From an uncultured Alphaproteobacteria bacterium (GTDB lineage: Bacteria > Pseudomonadota > Alphaproteobacteria > GCA-2731375): a stretch of 64,000 nucleotides of DNA. The notes below the pieces were generated by a model. The model saw only the letters and a program-made list of their open reading frames with translations. It was not told the DNA's origin and ran no database searches. The stretch spans positions 1 through 64,000 of the forward strand of contig CATOSZ010000004.1 of NCBI GenBank assembly GCA_951812805.1, read 5' to 3'. The position numbers were made by a program, and so were the translations under genes. Shown in pieces: positions 1-10,029 of this stretch (positions within the stretch are counted from its first letter, which is position 1; each line of letters begins with the position of its first letter).

Positions 1-2
1 AG

Positions 3-548
3 CAGGGGGGTGACTACGCCCTGGCGTTGAAGGGCAATCAAGGCACGCTGCATGACGACGTGAGAACCTTCCTCGACGATCCGAAAGCCGAAGCGACCAC
101 CACCGACACCACGGTCGATGGCGATCATGGCCGCATCGAGACCCGTGCCGCTCTCGTCTCCAGCCACGTCGAGTGGCTGCAAGAGCGCCATCATTGGCCG
201 GGCCTGAAGGCGGTCGCCAAAGTCACCCGGACCCGCGAGTGCGCGGAGAAGACGTCGAGCGAAACCGCCTACTACCTGCTCAGCCAGCCGCTCGACGCCG
301 AGCGCTTCAATCCCGTTGCCCGGGCGCACTGGGGGGTCGAAAACCGCCTGCACTGGTGCCTCGATGTCCAAATGAACGAAGACCAAGACAGAACCCGCAA
401 GGACAATGGACCGCACAATCTCGCCGTCCTGCGCCACATGGCGCTCAATGTCATGCGAAAGGATCCACGAAAAGACTCGCTGCGCGCCAAGTTCAAAATC
501 GCCGCTTGGAACAACGACTATCTCCTGTCACTCCTCGGCAAATTCTGA
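3..548 (+). CDS. ISAs1-family transposase, C-terminal part (5' end outside window)
   Basis: The reading frame is open from the left window edge, beginning in the conserved GGDYALALKGNQ block of ISAs1-family DDE transposases and ending in the usual NNDYLLSLLGKF tail. The HWGVENRLHWCLDV block, which carries the catalytic Glu, is intact, as is the RKDNGPHNLAVLRHMALN segment. The annotated start must lie upstream of this window; an internal TTG at 27 is not a real start. It marks the left side of an accessory region that also carries mobilization genes. Family assignment is firm; whether the whole element is complete cannot be judged here. Confidence 0.9.
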   Translation, partial: QGGDYALALKGNQGTLHDDVRTFLDDPKAEATTTDTTVDGDHGRIETRAALVSSHVEWLQERHHWPGLKAVAKVTRTRECAEKTSSETAYYLLSQPLDAERFNPVARAHWGVENRLHWCLDVQMNEDQDRTRKDNGPHNLAVLRHMALNVMRKDPRKDSLRAKFKIAAWNNDYLLSLLGKF

Positions 549-549
549 A

Positions 550-564
550 ATGCGATTGCCCTGG
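550..564. repeat. Probable right terminal inverted repeat of the ISAs1 element
   Basis: Directly after the transposase stop, the reverse strand reads CAGGGCAATCGCATT. This resembles ISAs1-family terminal repeats as I remember them (beginning CAGGGC). The matching left end is outside the window, so it cannot be confirmed here. Confidence 0.5.
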
Positions 565-922
565 ACGGACATCTTAATGTCGATTTGTTGGGCGCGCCCG
601 GCTTTGGCCGGGCCGGGCTCTCGTGAACCGCGCCCCCGCTCCGCGCGGTCCCTGCCATCCGGCTTCGATCCCTCGCGCGGGTTCTGACCGCTCCCCTCGG
701 GAGCGGGCTTTGTCTGTTTGACTTAGGGGCCAGCCCCTCAGCGCACTCCGAGAAAAATCAGCGGTCTCCCGAGGCTCCGCGCTCCGGCGCTGCCTCCGCT
801 TGTGCGCCCGCCGCAGATTTTTCCCTTCCGTTTGCACACCCCGTTTCAGGGGCGGCCATGGGGTTTAAGGCGCGGCGCAAGCTTGCGCTTCAACCCCAAT
901 ATTCAAAGGAAGGAAGAGACAG
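565..922. other. Gene-free spacer between the ISAs1 element and the mobilization region
   Basis: No convincing reading frame is seen. The stretch is rich in short GC palindromes, with one terminator-like hairpin at 688-706. Open frames here lack a ribosome-binding site and any recognisable protein. It looks like plasmid or integrative-element backbone. Confidence 0.5.
688..706. terminator. Terminator-like hairpin
   Basis: A perfect 8-bp stem (CCGCTCCC / GGGAGCGG) with a 3-nt loop is followed on the plus strand by GCTTTGTCTGTTT. The T-run is interrupted, so activity is uncertain. Confidence 0.4.
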
Positions 923-1549
923 ATGACATGCGATGATACCAGATTGGACCAGATCGGCTTTGACGACATTCTCGCCGAGGCCGAGGCGAAGCAAGCGGAT
1001 AAGGAGTTCGAACGCCGGACCGGGCACATGCCCGATAGCATGGCGGAAGGGGTTCCCTTCTACCGCGATCTCATCCAGCGGCATCATGACGCCATGTTGA
1101 TCGCCGACGTCGACGCCGTCATGTCGCTGCGGGAGGAAGCATGCGATCTCGCAGTGCGTCTCAATAGCGGGGATGGCGGCATTCTGGCTGGGGCGGACGC
1201 GCCCGGATGCGTGCTGGCCCGCGAAACCGTCAAAGAGCCCGTCAATGTCCCGCTCTGGGGGCAGGAGGGCGAATTCACCATCGTTGCCGCTGGGATGGAG
1301 GTCCGCATAGAGTTTCAAGGCCTGTTCGGGACGGGCGCGAGCGTATTGTACTGGCCCGGCTTCGCGGCCCGCGCGGTCGATATTTCGAAACCGTTCCTTT
1401 CCGAAACTGGCTACCGCAGCTTTACCGGAGTTCACGCCGACCCCGTCCCCGGCATACAGCCGGACGATTTCTGCCGCCGCATGATCGAGACCTATATCGA
1501 GGACACGTTGAAGGGCCGCTTACTGGCGGTAAAGGAGCGAGGTGGATGA
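923..1549 (+). CDS. Hypothetical protein of the mobilization region
   Basis: This 208-residue protein is not recognised as a named family. Its start is supported by an AAGGAAGGAAGAG ribosome-binding site a few bases upstream of the ATG. It is acidic, has no signal peptide or membrane segment, and is predicted to be cytoplasmic. It lies between the transposase and the convergent relaxase gene. I recall similar orphan proteins beside relaxase genes in alphaproteobacterial mobile elements, but no function is known to me. Its codon use is less extremely GC-rich than that of the chromosomal genes to the right, in keeping with an accessory origin. Confidence 0.7.
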   Translation: MTCDDTRLDQIGFDDILAEAEAKQADKEFERRTGHMPDSMAEGVPFYRDLIQRHHDAMLIADVDAVMSLREEACDLAVRLNSGDGGILAGADAPGCVLARETVKEPVNVPLWGQEGEFTIVAAGMEVRIEFQGLFGTGASVLYWPGFAARAVDISKPFLSETGYRSFTGVHADPVPGIQPDDFCRRMIETYIEDTLKGRLLAVKERGG

Positions 1550-1596
1550 CGTAGCGCTCAAAGCTCCGGTTCGGGTCCTCGTTTGCGTTCTGGCCG

Positions 1597-2880
1597 TCAC
1601 AATTCCGGTCCTGGTTCCGGGCCCTGCCCGCGGCGGGTTCGACGCCTGGGCCGGGTCGGCTCGTCTTCGGCCTCTCGCATCCGGTCGTAGCCTTCTACCT
1701 CGGTATCGAGGAATCTCGTTTTCGCATCATGCATGCGCCGCACGCGGAGACGGATGCTGTCCAGATGCCGCCGCTCGGCGAGTTGACGGAAGGACAGCGC
1801 GTCCAGCTCGTCCCGGTCGCGGGTTTCGGCGGCGCGGGCTTCGTCTTCGTTCAGCTTGCGGATGCGGCCATGCTCGCCATGCAGGCGGTCCCACAGCCCC
1901 TTCACGCCCGTTCGGAACCTCGCCTGCCGTTCCCGTGCTTCATCGAGCTTCCGCACTTCTTGTTTCTGCCGGAGCGTTTCGCGCAGCGCCCTTTGCCGCA
2001 CGACCAGTGTCCGGCGGCGATCTGCAAAGTCCTTCCTCAACTTGTTCTGTGCCGCTTCCAGCTCGCGGCGGTAGCCTTCGAGCGTTTGGCCCATATCCTC
2101 AGCAATCCGGTGCTTGGCTTGCGCGACCGATGGCAGATCATCCCCTTCGCCAAGCCGCTCGCGCACCTGCCGCGTCTTCACATCGGCCCAACGGGGGACG
2201 GCATAGACTTCCCCCTGATAGTCCACGGCGACAAAGCTGCGCCGGTCGCCGCGCGCCAGAACATAGCCCCGCTCTTCCAGCGCATGAGAGAACGCCGCCT
2301 TCGAATCCGAGATCGACCATGCATCCTGAATAGCTGTCTTAACGTCGCGGGCATCCTTTCCGGCGCGGCGGGCCTGCTGATATTCCGCCAGCGTGTAGTT
2401 GCGCGGATCACCCTTCGAATTTTCTGCAAGGCCCGGCGGCAATTGCCACTCATGATCAAGGAACAGCTCGCGCGAAAGCGATTCCAGCTTGCGGTGATCG
2501 AACGACATTTGCCGCGCCCGCATCGTTTCGATATCGATCCGGGACCACACGGCGTGGCAATGACGGCGGCCTTCCTTTTCATGGAACACAATGGCGCGGG
2601 GCTGGTCGTTCAGGCCAAGTTGCTCTTCCGCGCGTTCCACCGCGCCGATGAAATCGGCCGTGGACACATTCTCCGTCTTCGGCGGGTTGAGGCTTAGCGA
2701 ATAGAGAAACTGTTTGCACTTCGTGCCCCGGCTCACCGCATAGGCTTCATTCAGCGCGCCGGACAAATCCTGCGCGGCGAAACCCCGCAGCTCATGCAGC
2801 TCGACATGGTCGTTTTCTTCTTTCATCAGGTGCAGCGCCAAATCTTTCGCCCCGCCGCGTTGATTACCGACCAGAATCAC
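1597..2880 (-). CDS. Relaxase / mobilization nuclease (MobA/MobL type)
   Basis: This 427-residue DNA relaxase would nick and covalently bind DNA at an origin of transfer so that the element can be mobilised by a conjugative plasmid. The N-terminal nuclease domain carries the histidine metal-binding motif HEKEGRRHCHAVWSR (about residues 77-91). The C-terminal half is a long charged, Arg/Glu-rich helical region with coiled-coil character. I place the start at the GTG at 2880, because GGAGGA lies 7 nt upstream and the GTG overlaps the mobC stop (GTGA), indicating translational coupling. Longer readings start inside mobC without a ribosome-binding site. No coupling protein or type IV secretion genes are visible, so the element is at most mobilizable. 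Confidence 0.88.
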   Translation of the reverse strand: MILVGNQRGGAKDLALHLMKEENDHVELHELRGFAAQDLSGALNEAYAVSRGTKCKQFLYSLSLNPPKTENVSTADFIGAVERAEEQLGLNDQPRAIVFHEKEGRRHCHAVWSRIDIETMRARQMSFDHRKLESLSRELFLDHEWQLPPGLAENSKGDPRNYTLAEYQQARRAGKDARDVKTAIQDAWSISDSKAAFSHALEERGYVLARGDRRSFVAVDYQGEVYAVPRWADVKTRQVRERLGEGDDLPSVAQAKHRIAEDMGQTLEGYRRELEAAQNKLRKDFADRRRTLVVRQRALRETLRQKQEVRKLDEARERQARFRTGVKGLWDRLHGEHGRIRKLNEDEARAAETRDRDELDALSFRQLAERRHLDSIRLRVRRMHDAKTRFLDTEVEGYDRMREAEDEPTRPRRRTRRGQGPEPGPEL

Positions 2881-3332
2881 CGCCCGTCCTCCGAAGATGG
2901 AGGCGGTTTGATCCGCAGCGCGACAATCAGCGCCGTGCGCATCTCCTGAATGTTGGCACACGCGCCCTCGATTTGCTCGACCGTCTCAGGCTCGACAGGC
3001 AGCGCGCCCGACCGCGCCGCCATAGCGAGGGCGATCATGCTTCGCCCAAGTTCCGACTTGCCGAGCATGCCCAGAAGCCGCGCCAGGGTTTCATGATCCA
3101 GATCGGGGCGGCGTTGCTTGCGCTGATGCCGGGCCTTGCGGGGCGTCACAGCCTCCCCAAGCAGGGATTCCCGCACATAGGCACTCAGGGACTGGTTACC
3201 GGCTTTCCGCCGTAGGAGGGCCAGCTCGTCCGCCGTGAATCGGAATGACACCGGCTTCAACGGTTCCTTGCGCCGCTTGCCCCGCTTCGAGGCCACCTTG
3301 TCGAAAGCTGAAATGACCGTGGGCCCGTTCAT
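2877..3332 (-). CDS. mobC: MobC-like mobilization accessory protein
   Basis: This 151-residue basic protein has an N-terminal ribbon-helix-helix-like segment (VSFRFTADELALLRRKAG, about residues 28-45) and a MobC-type C-terminal part (LDHETLARLLGMLGKSELG onward). Such proteins bind the origin of transfer and help the relaxase melt the DNA. The gene is coupled on both sides by 4-nt overlaps: its ATG overlaps the stop of a 39-codon upstream ORF, and its TGA overlaps the relaxase GTG. The order accessory protein then relaxase is typical of mobilizable plasmids and integrative mobilizable elements. The family call rests on domain pattern and context. Confidence 0.8.
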   Translation of the reverse strand: MNGPTVISAFDKVASKRGKRRKEPLKPVSFRFTADELALLRRKAGNQSLSAYVRESLLGEAVTPRKARHQRKQRRPDLDHETLARLLGMLGKSELGRSMIALAMAARSGALPVEPETVEQIEGACANIQEMRTALIVALRIKPPPSSEDGR

Positions 3333-3448
3333 GGCGACGGCCCTTCAAGGTCACTCAGAATGTCGATATCCGCACGCTTAAGCTGGTGTTCCCAGTCCGC
3401 CAGTTCTTCAAAGAGGGCGTTTAATCTTTCACCCTCCAGCAGCACCAT
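3329..3448 (-). CDS. 39-aa ORF leading the mobilization operon
   Basis: A short frame starts at an ATG preceded by a strong AGGAGG and encodes a 39-residue acidic peptide beginning MVLLEGERLNALFEELADWE. Its TGA overlaps the ATG of mobC (ATGA). Strong initiation site plus coupling suggest it is translated, either as a small mobilization protein or as a leader that sets mobC translation. It was not matched to a family. Its start lies only 5 nt beyond the stop of the upstream carboxymuconolactone-decarboxylase-like gene. Confidence 0.55.
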   Translation of the reverse strand: MVLLEGERLNALFEELADWEHQLKRADIDILSDLEGPSP

Positions 3449-3453
3449 TCCTC

Positions 3454-4011
3454 CTATTCGCGACGTGGCGACAGATGGCGCGCTTCGCGTGGCGCCTGGT
3501 GGTCCATGACGCGGAGGATGGCGGCGTTCATCAGGTAGACGCTCATCACCGCCGTCAGCTCCAGCAACCCCGCCTCGCCCCAGCGCGCGCGAACGGCTTC
3601 GAAGGTCTCGTCGCCGACCTTCGGCGCCGCCAGAAGTTCACGAGCGAAGCGGATGATGAGGGCCTCGTCCGTCGTCAAATCGTCGAGCGGGCCATGGGTA
3701 TCGACGATGTGGATGGCCTCTTCCCGGGTCCCGGCGGCGAGCCCGAGGCGAACATGCGCGCCCCAGATATAGTCGGCATCGACCGCCCGCGCGGCGCAGC
3801 AGATCGCCAGCTCCGTCTCGGCCGCGTTCAGGCTGGACTGAAACCGCAAATGCTCGACAAGGTCGGAAAGCCGGGCACCGGCCTCGCCGGCATAGGCGAG
3901 ATAGCTGCTCGGTGGCGGCAAGCTGCCGCGGGTCTCCTGGATATGGCGCAACGCGGCCCGCGTCTCCGCGCCGTAAGGCTCGCGGTCTTCGGGTTTCGGT
4001 AATCTCGACAT
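3454..4011 (-). CDS. Carboxymuconolactone decarboxylase-like (AhpD superfamily) protein
   Basis: This 185-residue protein carries one CMD-like all-helical domain (about residues 45-150), with the segment LNAAETELAICCAARAVDADYIWGAH. The redox CxxC of true AhpD proteins is absent (CC only), so a peroxidase role is doubtful. A hydrolase or decarboxylase-type role on small acids is possible. The ATG at 4011 is chosen because GAGGAG lies 7 nt upstream; an earlier frame extension has no such site. The gene is divergent from a second, double-domain CMD gene at 4141, suggesting related functions and a shared promoter region. Confidence 0.82.
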   Translation of the reverse strand: MSRLPKPEDREPYGAETRAALRHIQETRGSLPPPSSYLAYAGEAGARLSDLVEHLRFQSSLNAAETELAICCAARAVDADYIWGAHVRLGLAAGTREEAIHIVDTHGPLDDLTTDEALIIRFARELLAAPKVGDETFEAVRARWGEAGLLELTAVMSVYLMNAAILRVMDHQAPREARHLSPRRE

Positions 4012-4140
4012 GGCCCTGCTCCTCGCCGACGGGCGCGCGCCGCGCCTCGGGTGGTCCATCCTATGCCAAAGGCGGCGACTGGTCGCGGCGTGGGCGCGGG
4101 GATAGATTATGTCCGGACACGGTACGGGAGAGCCACGAAC

Positions 4141-4902
4141 ATGACATCACGCGACGAATTGCGAGCCAAGGGCGCGGCGATGCGCGCGCGGCTCGGCTTT
4201 CCGGCCAACACCCCGGATAGCGAACTGGCGCCCGGCTTCGACCGGCTGGCGGAAGAAATGGTCTGGGGCTCCATCTGGGCCCGGCCGGGCCTGGATATCG
4301 AAGAGCGCATGCTGGCGGTGCTCTCGGCGCTCACCTCGGCCCAGCGCTTGCCGCAGCTTCGCCGCTATATCGCGGCGGCCCTGCATATCGGCCTCCCAGC
4401 GGCAAGCATCCAGGAGGTGATGATCCACTGCGCGATCTATTCGGGCTTTCCGACCGCGCTCAACGCGCTGGCCCTGGCCAACGAGGTCTTTGCCGAGAAG
4501 GGCATCGAGACGCCGACGGTCGAGCCGGTGGATATCGATGCCGACGCGCTGATGGCCCTCGGCGACGAAACAATGCGGGCGCTGCACGGCGAGCGGGCCG
4601 AAGGCGGCTACGCGGCGCCGGGCCACCGGACGACGGGCGCCCTCTATCCCGTCGCCGCGACCTACGGCTACGGCGCGATCTGGAGCCGGCCGGGCCTCGA
4701 CCACCGCCAGCGCATGGTCTGCACCCTCGCCGCCTTCACCTCGATCCAGCATGCCACCCAGGTGGCAAAGTTCGCCGTTTCCGCCTTGAATATCGGCTTC
4801 ACCCGCGAGGAGGTCGTCGAGGTCGTCATGCAAACGGCGCCTTATACCGGGTTTCCCCGCGCCTTGAACGCCCTGGCCATCTTCGACGAGGCGTTGATCT
4901 AG
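4141..4902 (+). CDS. Tandem carboxymuconolactone decarboxylase domain protein
   Basis: The 253-residue protein contains two homologous CMD domains. Each has the pattern IW-RPGLD-RQRM followed by a helix-rich region ending in a GFP-ALNALA motif (first about residues 35-125, second about 175-250). Such proteins act on gamma-carboxymuconolactone or unrelated small acids; the true substrate cannot be told from sequence. The ATG at 4141 follows ACGGGAGAG. It is divergently arranged with the single-domain CMD gene at 3454-4011 and converges with the histidine kinase that ends at 4903. Confidence 0.85.
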   Translation: MTSRDELRAKGAAMRARLGFPANTPDSELAPGFDRLAEEMVWGSIWARPGLDIEERMLAVLSALTSAQRLPQLRRYIAAALHIGLPAASIQEVMIHCAIYSGFPTALNALALANEVFAEKGIETPTVEPVDIDADALMALGDETMRALHGERAEGGYAAPGHRTTGALYPVAATYGYGAIWSRPGLDHRQRMVCTLAAFTSIQHATQVAKFAVSALNIGFTREEVVEVVMQTAPYTGFPRALNALAIFDEALI

Positions 4903-6441
4903 CTAGTCCCGGTGTCGGGGGAAAACGGCGATGGCCTTGGTCCCGACCCCCACTTCGCTTTCGATGACGAGTTCGCCGCCGTGCAGGTCCATGATCTGGC
5001 TGGCGATCGCCAGGCCGAGGCCGATGCCCTGGGTCTCCTCCGCCACGTCGACATTGTGGCGGCTGGCCCTGACGAAGGGTTGCGCGATCGTCGCCAGGGC
5101 GTCGCGCGGTATGCCCGGACCGTCGTCGGCGACGACGACGCGGGCCGCCTCTTGGTCCGTCTCGAACGAAAGCCGTATTTGGCTGCCTTCGGCACAGAAC
5201 TTGATCGCGTTCGAGAGCAGGTTGATCAGCACCTGGATGACCAGCTGTCTGTCCCCGTTGATCTCCGCACGGGCCAAGTCGTTTGCATCGACATTCTGCT
5301 TCCGACGCTGAATCTGGCCCTGGAGCATGACCAGGCTATCCTTGACCGCGAGACGCAGGTCGAAGACCCCGAGCACAATATCGGTCGAATTGTTTTCGAG
5401 CCGCTGCATATCGAACAATCGGTTCGTAAGCTCGGTGATAAATCGAACCGATGTGTGGATATTTCGAGCATAATCACGATACTGCTCGCTGCCGATCGGC
5501 CCCATCATCTCTTCCGATAGAATTTCTGAAAACCCGGAAATCGCGTTGAGAGGCGTGCGGATCTCGTGGCTCAAAGACGCCAGAATACGTTGCCGCATAC
5601 GTTCGTCGAGTTGGTGTTGCACCTGCTCCCGGTGCATGGCATCCGAATTGATATATCGCGCCAGTTCGCCCTGGCAGCTCAAGGCCAAGCGATGAAACAG
5701 CGACGCAACGAACCTCGGATTATGGATTTCCCGGCCGAGGAGGATCTTGAGAATACCGATCACACGATCTTCACTATCGCGCAACGGCACGCCGACATAG
5801 GATGTCGCCTTCAGCGCACAGGCCCCCGGCGCCTCGGGAAACAGCTTTCGAACATTACGCTCGAAAATACAGAGCCGGCCTTCCGCGACGCCTTGGCAGG
5901 GCGTTCCGGGCACGTCATAAGGCCCGTTCTCCAGCTGGACGCCAGCGGCGCGGACCGCGACCATCTCGACGAGGTCGTTGTCACCCGCGTTGTGCAGATA
6001 GCCAACCGACACCATCAAGGGATCCAGTTCCGCCTCGACGAACTCGACGAAACGCAGAAAGAACGATGGTCCCGACAGGCCATCCAGCGCCTCGATCAAG
6101 CCGTCACCGATCTCGCGCAGTCTCGCCATCGCCATCACGGCGACCCGAAGATCGTTTTCCACCTCGTCGTCGCTTTGCCTGCGCGTGTTGTTCGCGTCCG
6201 GCATTCCGATGCCCTCGACATCATCGGCGCAAAGACCGTCGGGGTTGCGGCGTTCGAAGGGAATCGTTCCGTAGAGCATTTTACGAAGCGCATTATAACT
6301 CAGACGCTCGACTTGAACGGGCGGGGCGAATACGTCCCGCGTCAGCCAAGCCAGCTCTTCCGACTGTCTGTAGTTGGCGTCACGTTTCATTCTTCGATCC
6401 GTTGTCGCGCTGCCCGATCCCGTATTTCGATCGCCGAACAT
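4903..6441 (-). CDS. GAF-domain sensor histidine kinase (orphan)
   Basis: A sensor kinase of about 512 residues without membrane segments, hence cytoplasmic. A GAF-like sensor domain spans roughly residues 110-270 (MVSVGYLHNAG, SYVGVPLRDSEDRVIGILK). The H-box SHEIRTPLNAISGFSE follows at about 305, the N-box NLLSNAIKF at about 405, and then DDGPGIP and GIGLGLA of the ATP-binding domain. All catalytic motifs are intact. No response regulator lies next to it, so its partner is elsewhere. The start is uncertain: I chose the ATG at 6441 with AGGAAG just upstream; a TTG at 6489 and an ATG at 6390 are alternatives. The stop is next to the convergent CMD gene. Confidence 0.88.
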   Translation of the reverse strand: MFGDRNTGSGSATTDRRMKRDANYRQSEELAWLTRDVFAPPVQVERLSYNALRKMLYGTIPFERRNPDGLCADDVEGIGMPDANNTRRQSDDEVENDLRVAVMAMARLREIGDGLIEALDGLSGPSFFLRFVEFVEAELDPLMVSVGYLHNAGDNDLVEMVAVRAAGVQLENGPYDVPGTPCQGVAEGRLCIFERNVRKLFPEAPGACALKATSYVGVPLRDSEDRVIGILKILLGREIHNPRFVASLFHRLALSCQGELARYINSDAMHREQVQHQLDERMRQRILASLSHEIRTPLNAISGFSEILSEEMMGPIGSEQYRDYARNIHTSVRFITELTNRLFDMQRLENNSTDIVLGVFDLRLAVKDSLVMLQGQIQRRKQNVDANDLARAEINGDRQLVIQVLINLLSNAIKFCAEGSQIRLSFETDQEAARVVVADDGPGIPRDALATIAQPFVRASRHNVDVAEETQGIGLGLAIASQIMDLHGGELVIESEVGVGTKAIAVFPRHRD

Positions 6442-6586
6442 ATATCTTCCTGGAAAGATATCTAGCGCAATAGCCGGGCATGTCGACAACTTCGGTTCCG
6501 GAACGTTGGCTTAGCCACCACCAGCATGACAAAATGCGCCGATGCGGCGGCGAAACGACCGCCGATCGCCCGGAGGGAGGACACCG

Positions 6587-7939
6587 ATGACCAGCACGAC
6601 GACGACGATGACCGCGACGACCCGTTTCATCGCCCGGGCGCCTGGCCTCAACCTCCCGACGGAGGTCCACGACGCCGCCTTGAAATGCCTGGTCGATTGG
6701 TGCGGCGTGGCGATCGGCGCGCGCGAGGAGGGCGCTCAGGACGCGGCGCGACGCGTCGTCGCCGGCTGGGGCAGCACGGGCCGGGCGCGGATCTTGCTGG
6801 GCGGCACGGCCGCACCGGCCGCCGCGGCGCTGGTCAACGGCACCATGGCGCATTGCCTGGACTACGACGATACCCACGTCGGCGCCGTCGCCCACATGAG
6901 CGGGCCGACCTGGGCGGCGGCGCTCGCGCTCGGCGCCCATCTCGGGCATGACGAGACGCGCATCCTGCAGGCCTTCGTCGCCGGCTTCGAGACCGGCGCC
7001 CGGCTCGGCCGTGGTGCCGGCCACGCCCTGAACAAGCGCGGCTGGCATTCGACCGGCGTCTTCGGCTGTCTCGGTGCGGCGGCCGCGGCCGCGGTCCTGC
7101 TGGAACTGGACGAGACGCAAACCGCCATGGCGCTCGGCGCGGCGGCGACCCAGACCGGGGGCATCACCGCCTCCTTCGGCACCATGTCCAAGCCGTTCCA
7201 TGCCGGCAAGGCGGCCTTCAATGGTATCCTTGCGGCGGAGCTGGCGGCGGAGGGGTTCGTTGCCAACCCCGACCTGCTGGAGGCCGAGGGCGGCATGCTG
7301 GAAGCCATGGTGCAGGACGGCACGGCCAGGCTCGGCCAAGCCGACTTCGACGCGGGCTGGGAGTTGCTGCACAACACCTTCAAGCCCTACGCCTCCTGCC
7401 TGCTGACCCATCCGGTGATCGATGCCGCGCGCCGCCTGGCCGAGGGCGACGACGCCGGGAAGATCGAGGGGGAAAAGATCGAGGGCATCGCCGTCGACGT
7501 CAGCGCCGCCTGTGCCCAGCTCGCCGGCAAACCGGCACCGACGACGCCGCTCGAAGGCAAGTTCTCCACCGCCTATTGCGCCGCGCTCGGCCTCACCGGC
7601 CGGCTGGCGACGGAAAGCGATTTTTCCACCGGCAACCTCGGCGATCCCCGGATCCGCGACCTCGTCGAACGGACGGAGTTGCGTGCGGCCGAGGGGCGCG
7701 ACATGCGCTCCGCCCGGATTACCCTGCGCCTGGCCGATGGCGGTGAGCGGGTGGCGGAGACCGAACTGGCGCTCGGCAATCCAGGCAATCCGATGAGCTG
7801 GGACGACCTCAGGGCGAAGTTCGACGCCCTCGTCGAGCCGAGCTTCGGGCCGCGGACGGGGGAACTGTTCGACTGTCTCGCCGACTTCACCCGGCCGGGC
7901 CAGGCCGGCCGCCTCGATCGCCTGCTCGCCGGTCAGTAG
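6587..7939 (+). CDS. MmgE/PrpD family protein
   Basis: This 450-residue protein has the full family architecture, including the LDYDDTH motif (about residues 88-94), HMSGPTWAAALALG, GWHSTGVFG and GTMSKPFHAGKAAFNG. Family members include 2-methylcitrate dehydratase and cis-aconitate decarboxylase, so the likely chemistry is dehydration or decarboxylation of a small organic acid. The absence of prpB/prpC nearby argues against a simple methylcitrate role. The start follows CGGAGGGAGG. The gene stands alone on the plus strand between the kinase and a convergent CoA-ligase operon, with no gap at its 3' end. Confidence 0.88.
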   Translation: MTSTTTTMTATTRFIARAPGLNLPTEVHDAALKCLVDWCGVAIGAREEGAQDAARRVVAGWGSTGRARILLGGTAAPAAAALVNGTMAHCLDYDDTHVGAVAHMSGPTWAAALALGAHLGHDETRILQAFVAGFETGARLGRGAGHALNKRGWHSTGVFGCLGAAAAAAVLLELDETQTAMALGAAATQTGGITASFGTMSKPFHAGKAAFNGILAAELAAEGFVANPDLLEAEGGMLEAMVQDGTARLGQADFDAGWELLHNTFKPYASCLLTHPVIDAARRLAEGDDAGKIEGEKIEGIAVDVSAACAQLAGKPAPTTPLEGKFSTAYCAALGLTGRLATESDFSTGNLGDPRIRDLVERTELRAAEGRDMRSARITLRLADGGERVAETELALGNPGNPMSWDDLRAKFDALVEPSFGPRTGELFDCLADFTRPGQAGRLDRLLAGQ

Positions 7940-8358
7940 CTACGATTTCGGACGGAGCGCTTTCAGCACGGCGCTGGCCGCCAGCAGCGTGCGGGACTCG
8001 ACGAAGACCCGACCGCGCACGAAGGCGAGGCTGCCGCCGCGGTGCACCAGCTCACCCTCCGCCTCGATCAGCTCGCCTTCCCGGCCCGCGGAGACGAACT
8101 CGCTGTTGAGCGACACGGTGACCAACTGTTCGTCCCAATCACGTTTGGCCGCGACGACCATCGCCAGATCAATCATCGTCATCATCAGGCCGCCGTGGAC
8201 GATGGCGTGGCGGTTGCAGTGACGGGCCTCGGCCGCGAGCGTGAAGCGATGAACACCGTCCTCCAGCTCACGCCAGAAGAACGGACCCGCCAGGTTTTCG
8301 AATGGGTCGATTCTGTCGTAGATCGTGTAGCCGGCGCGCGGCGGCACGGGCGGCGCGC

Positions 8359-8362
<4 letters not shown>
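7940..8362 (-). CDS. PaaI-like hotdog-fold thioesterase
   Basis: The 140-residue single-domain hotdog protein has the signature HGGLMMTMIDLAM (about residues 56-68) of PaaI-type acyl-CoA thioesterases. It would hydrolyse small or aromatic acyl-CoA esters in the cytoplasm and perhaps rescue trapped CoA. It is the last gene of a three-gene operon, and its start overlaps the stop of the acyl-CoA ligase by 4 nt. Substrate is unknown; context suggests the acyl-CoA made by the ligase. Confidence 0.87.
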
Positions 8363-10026
<1,664 letters not shown>

Positions 10027-10029
10027 CGC

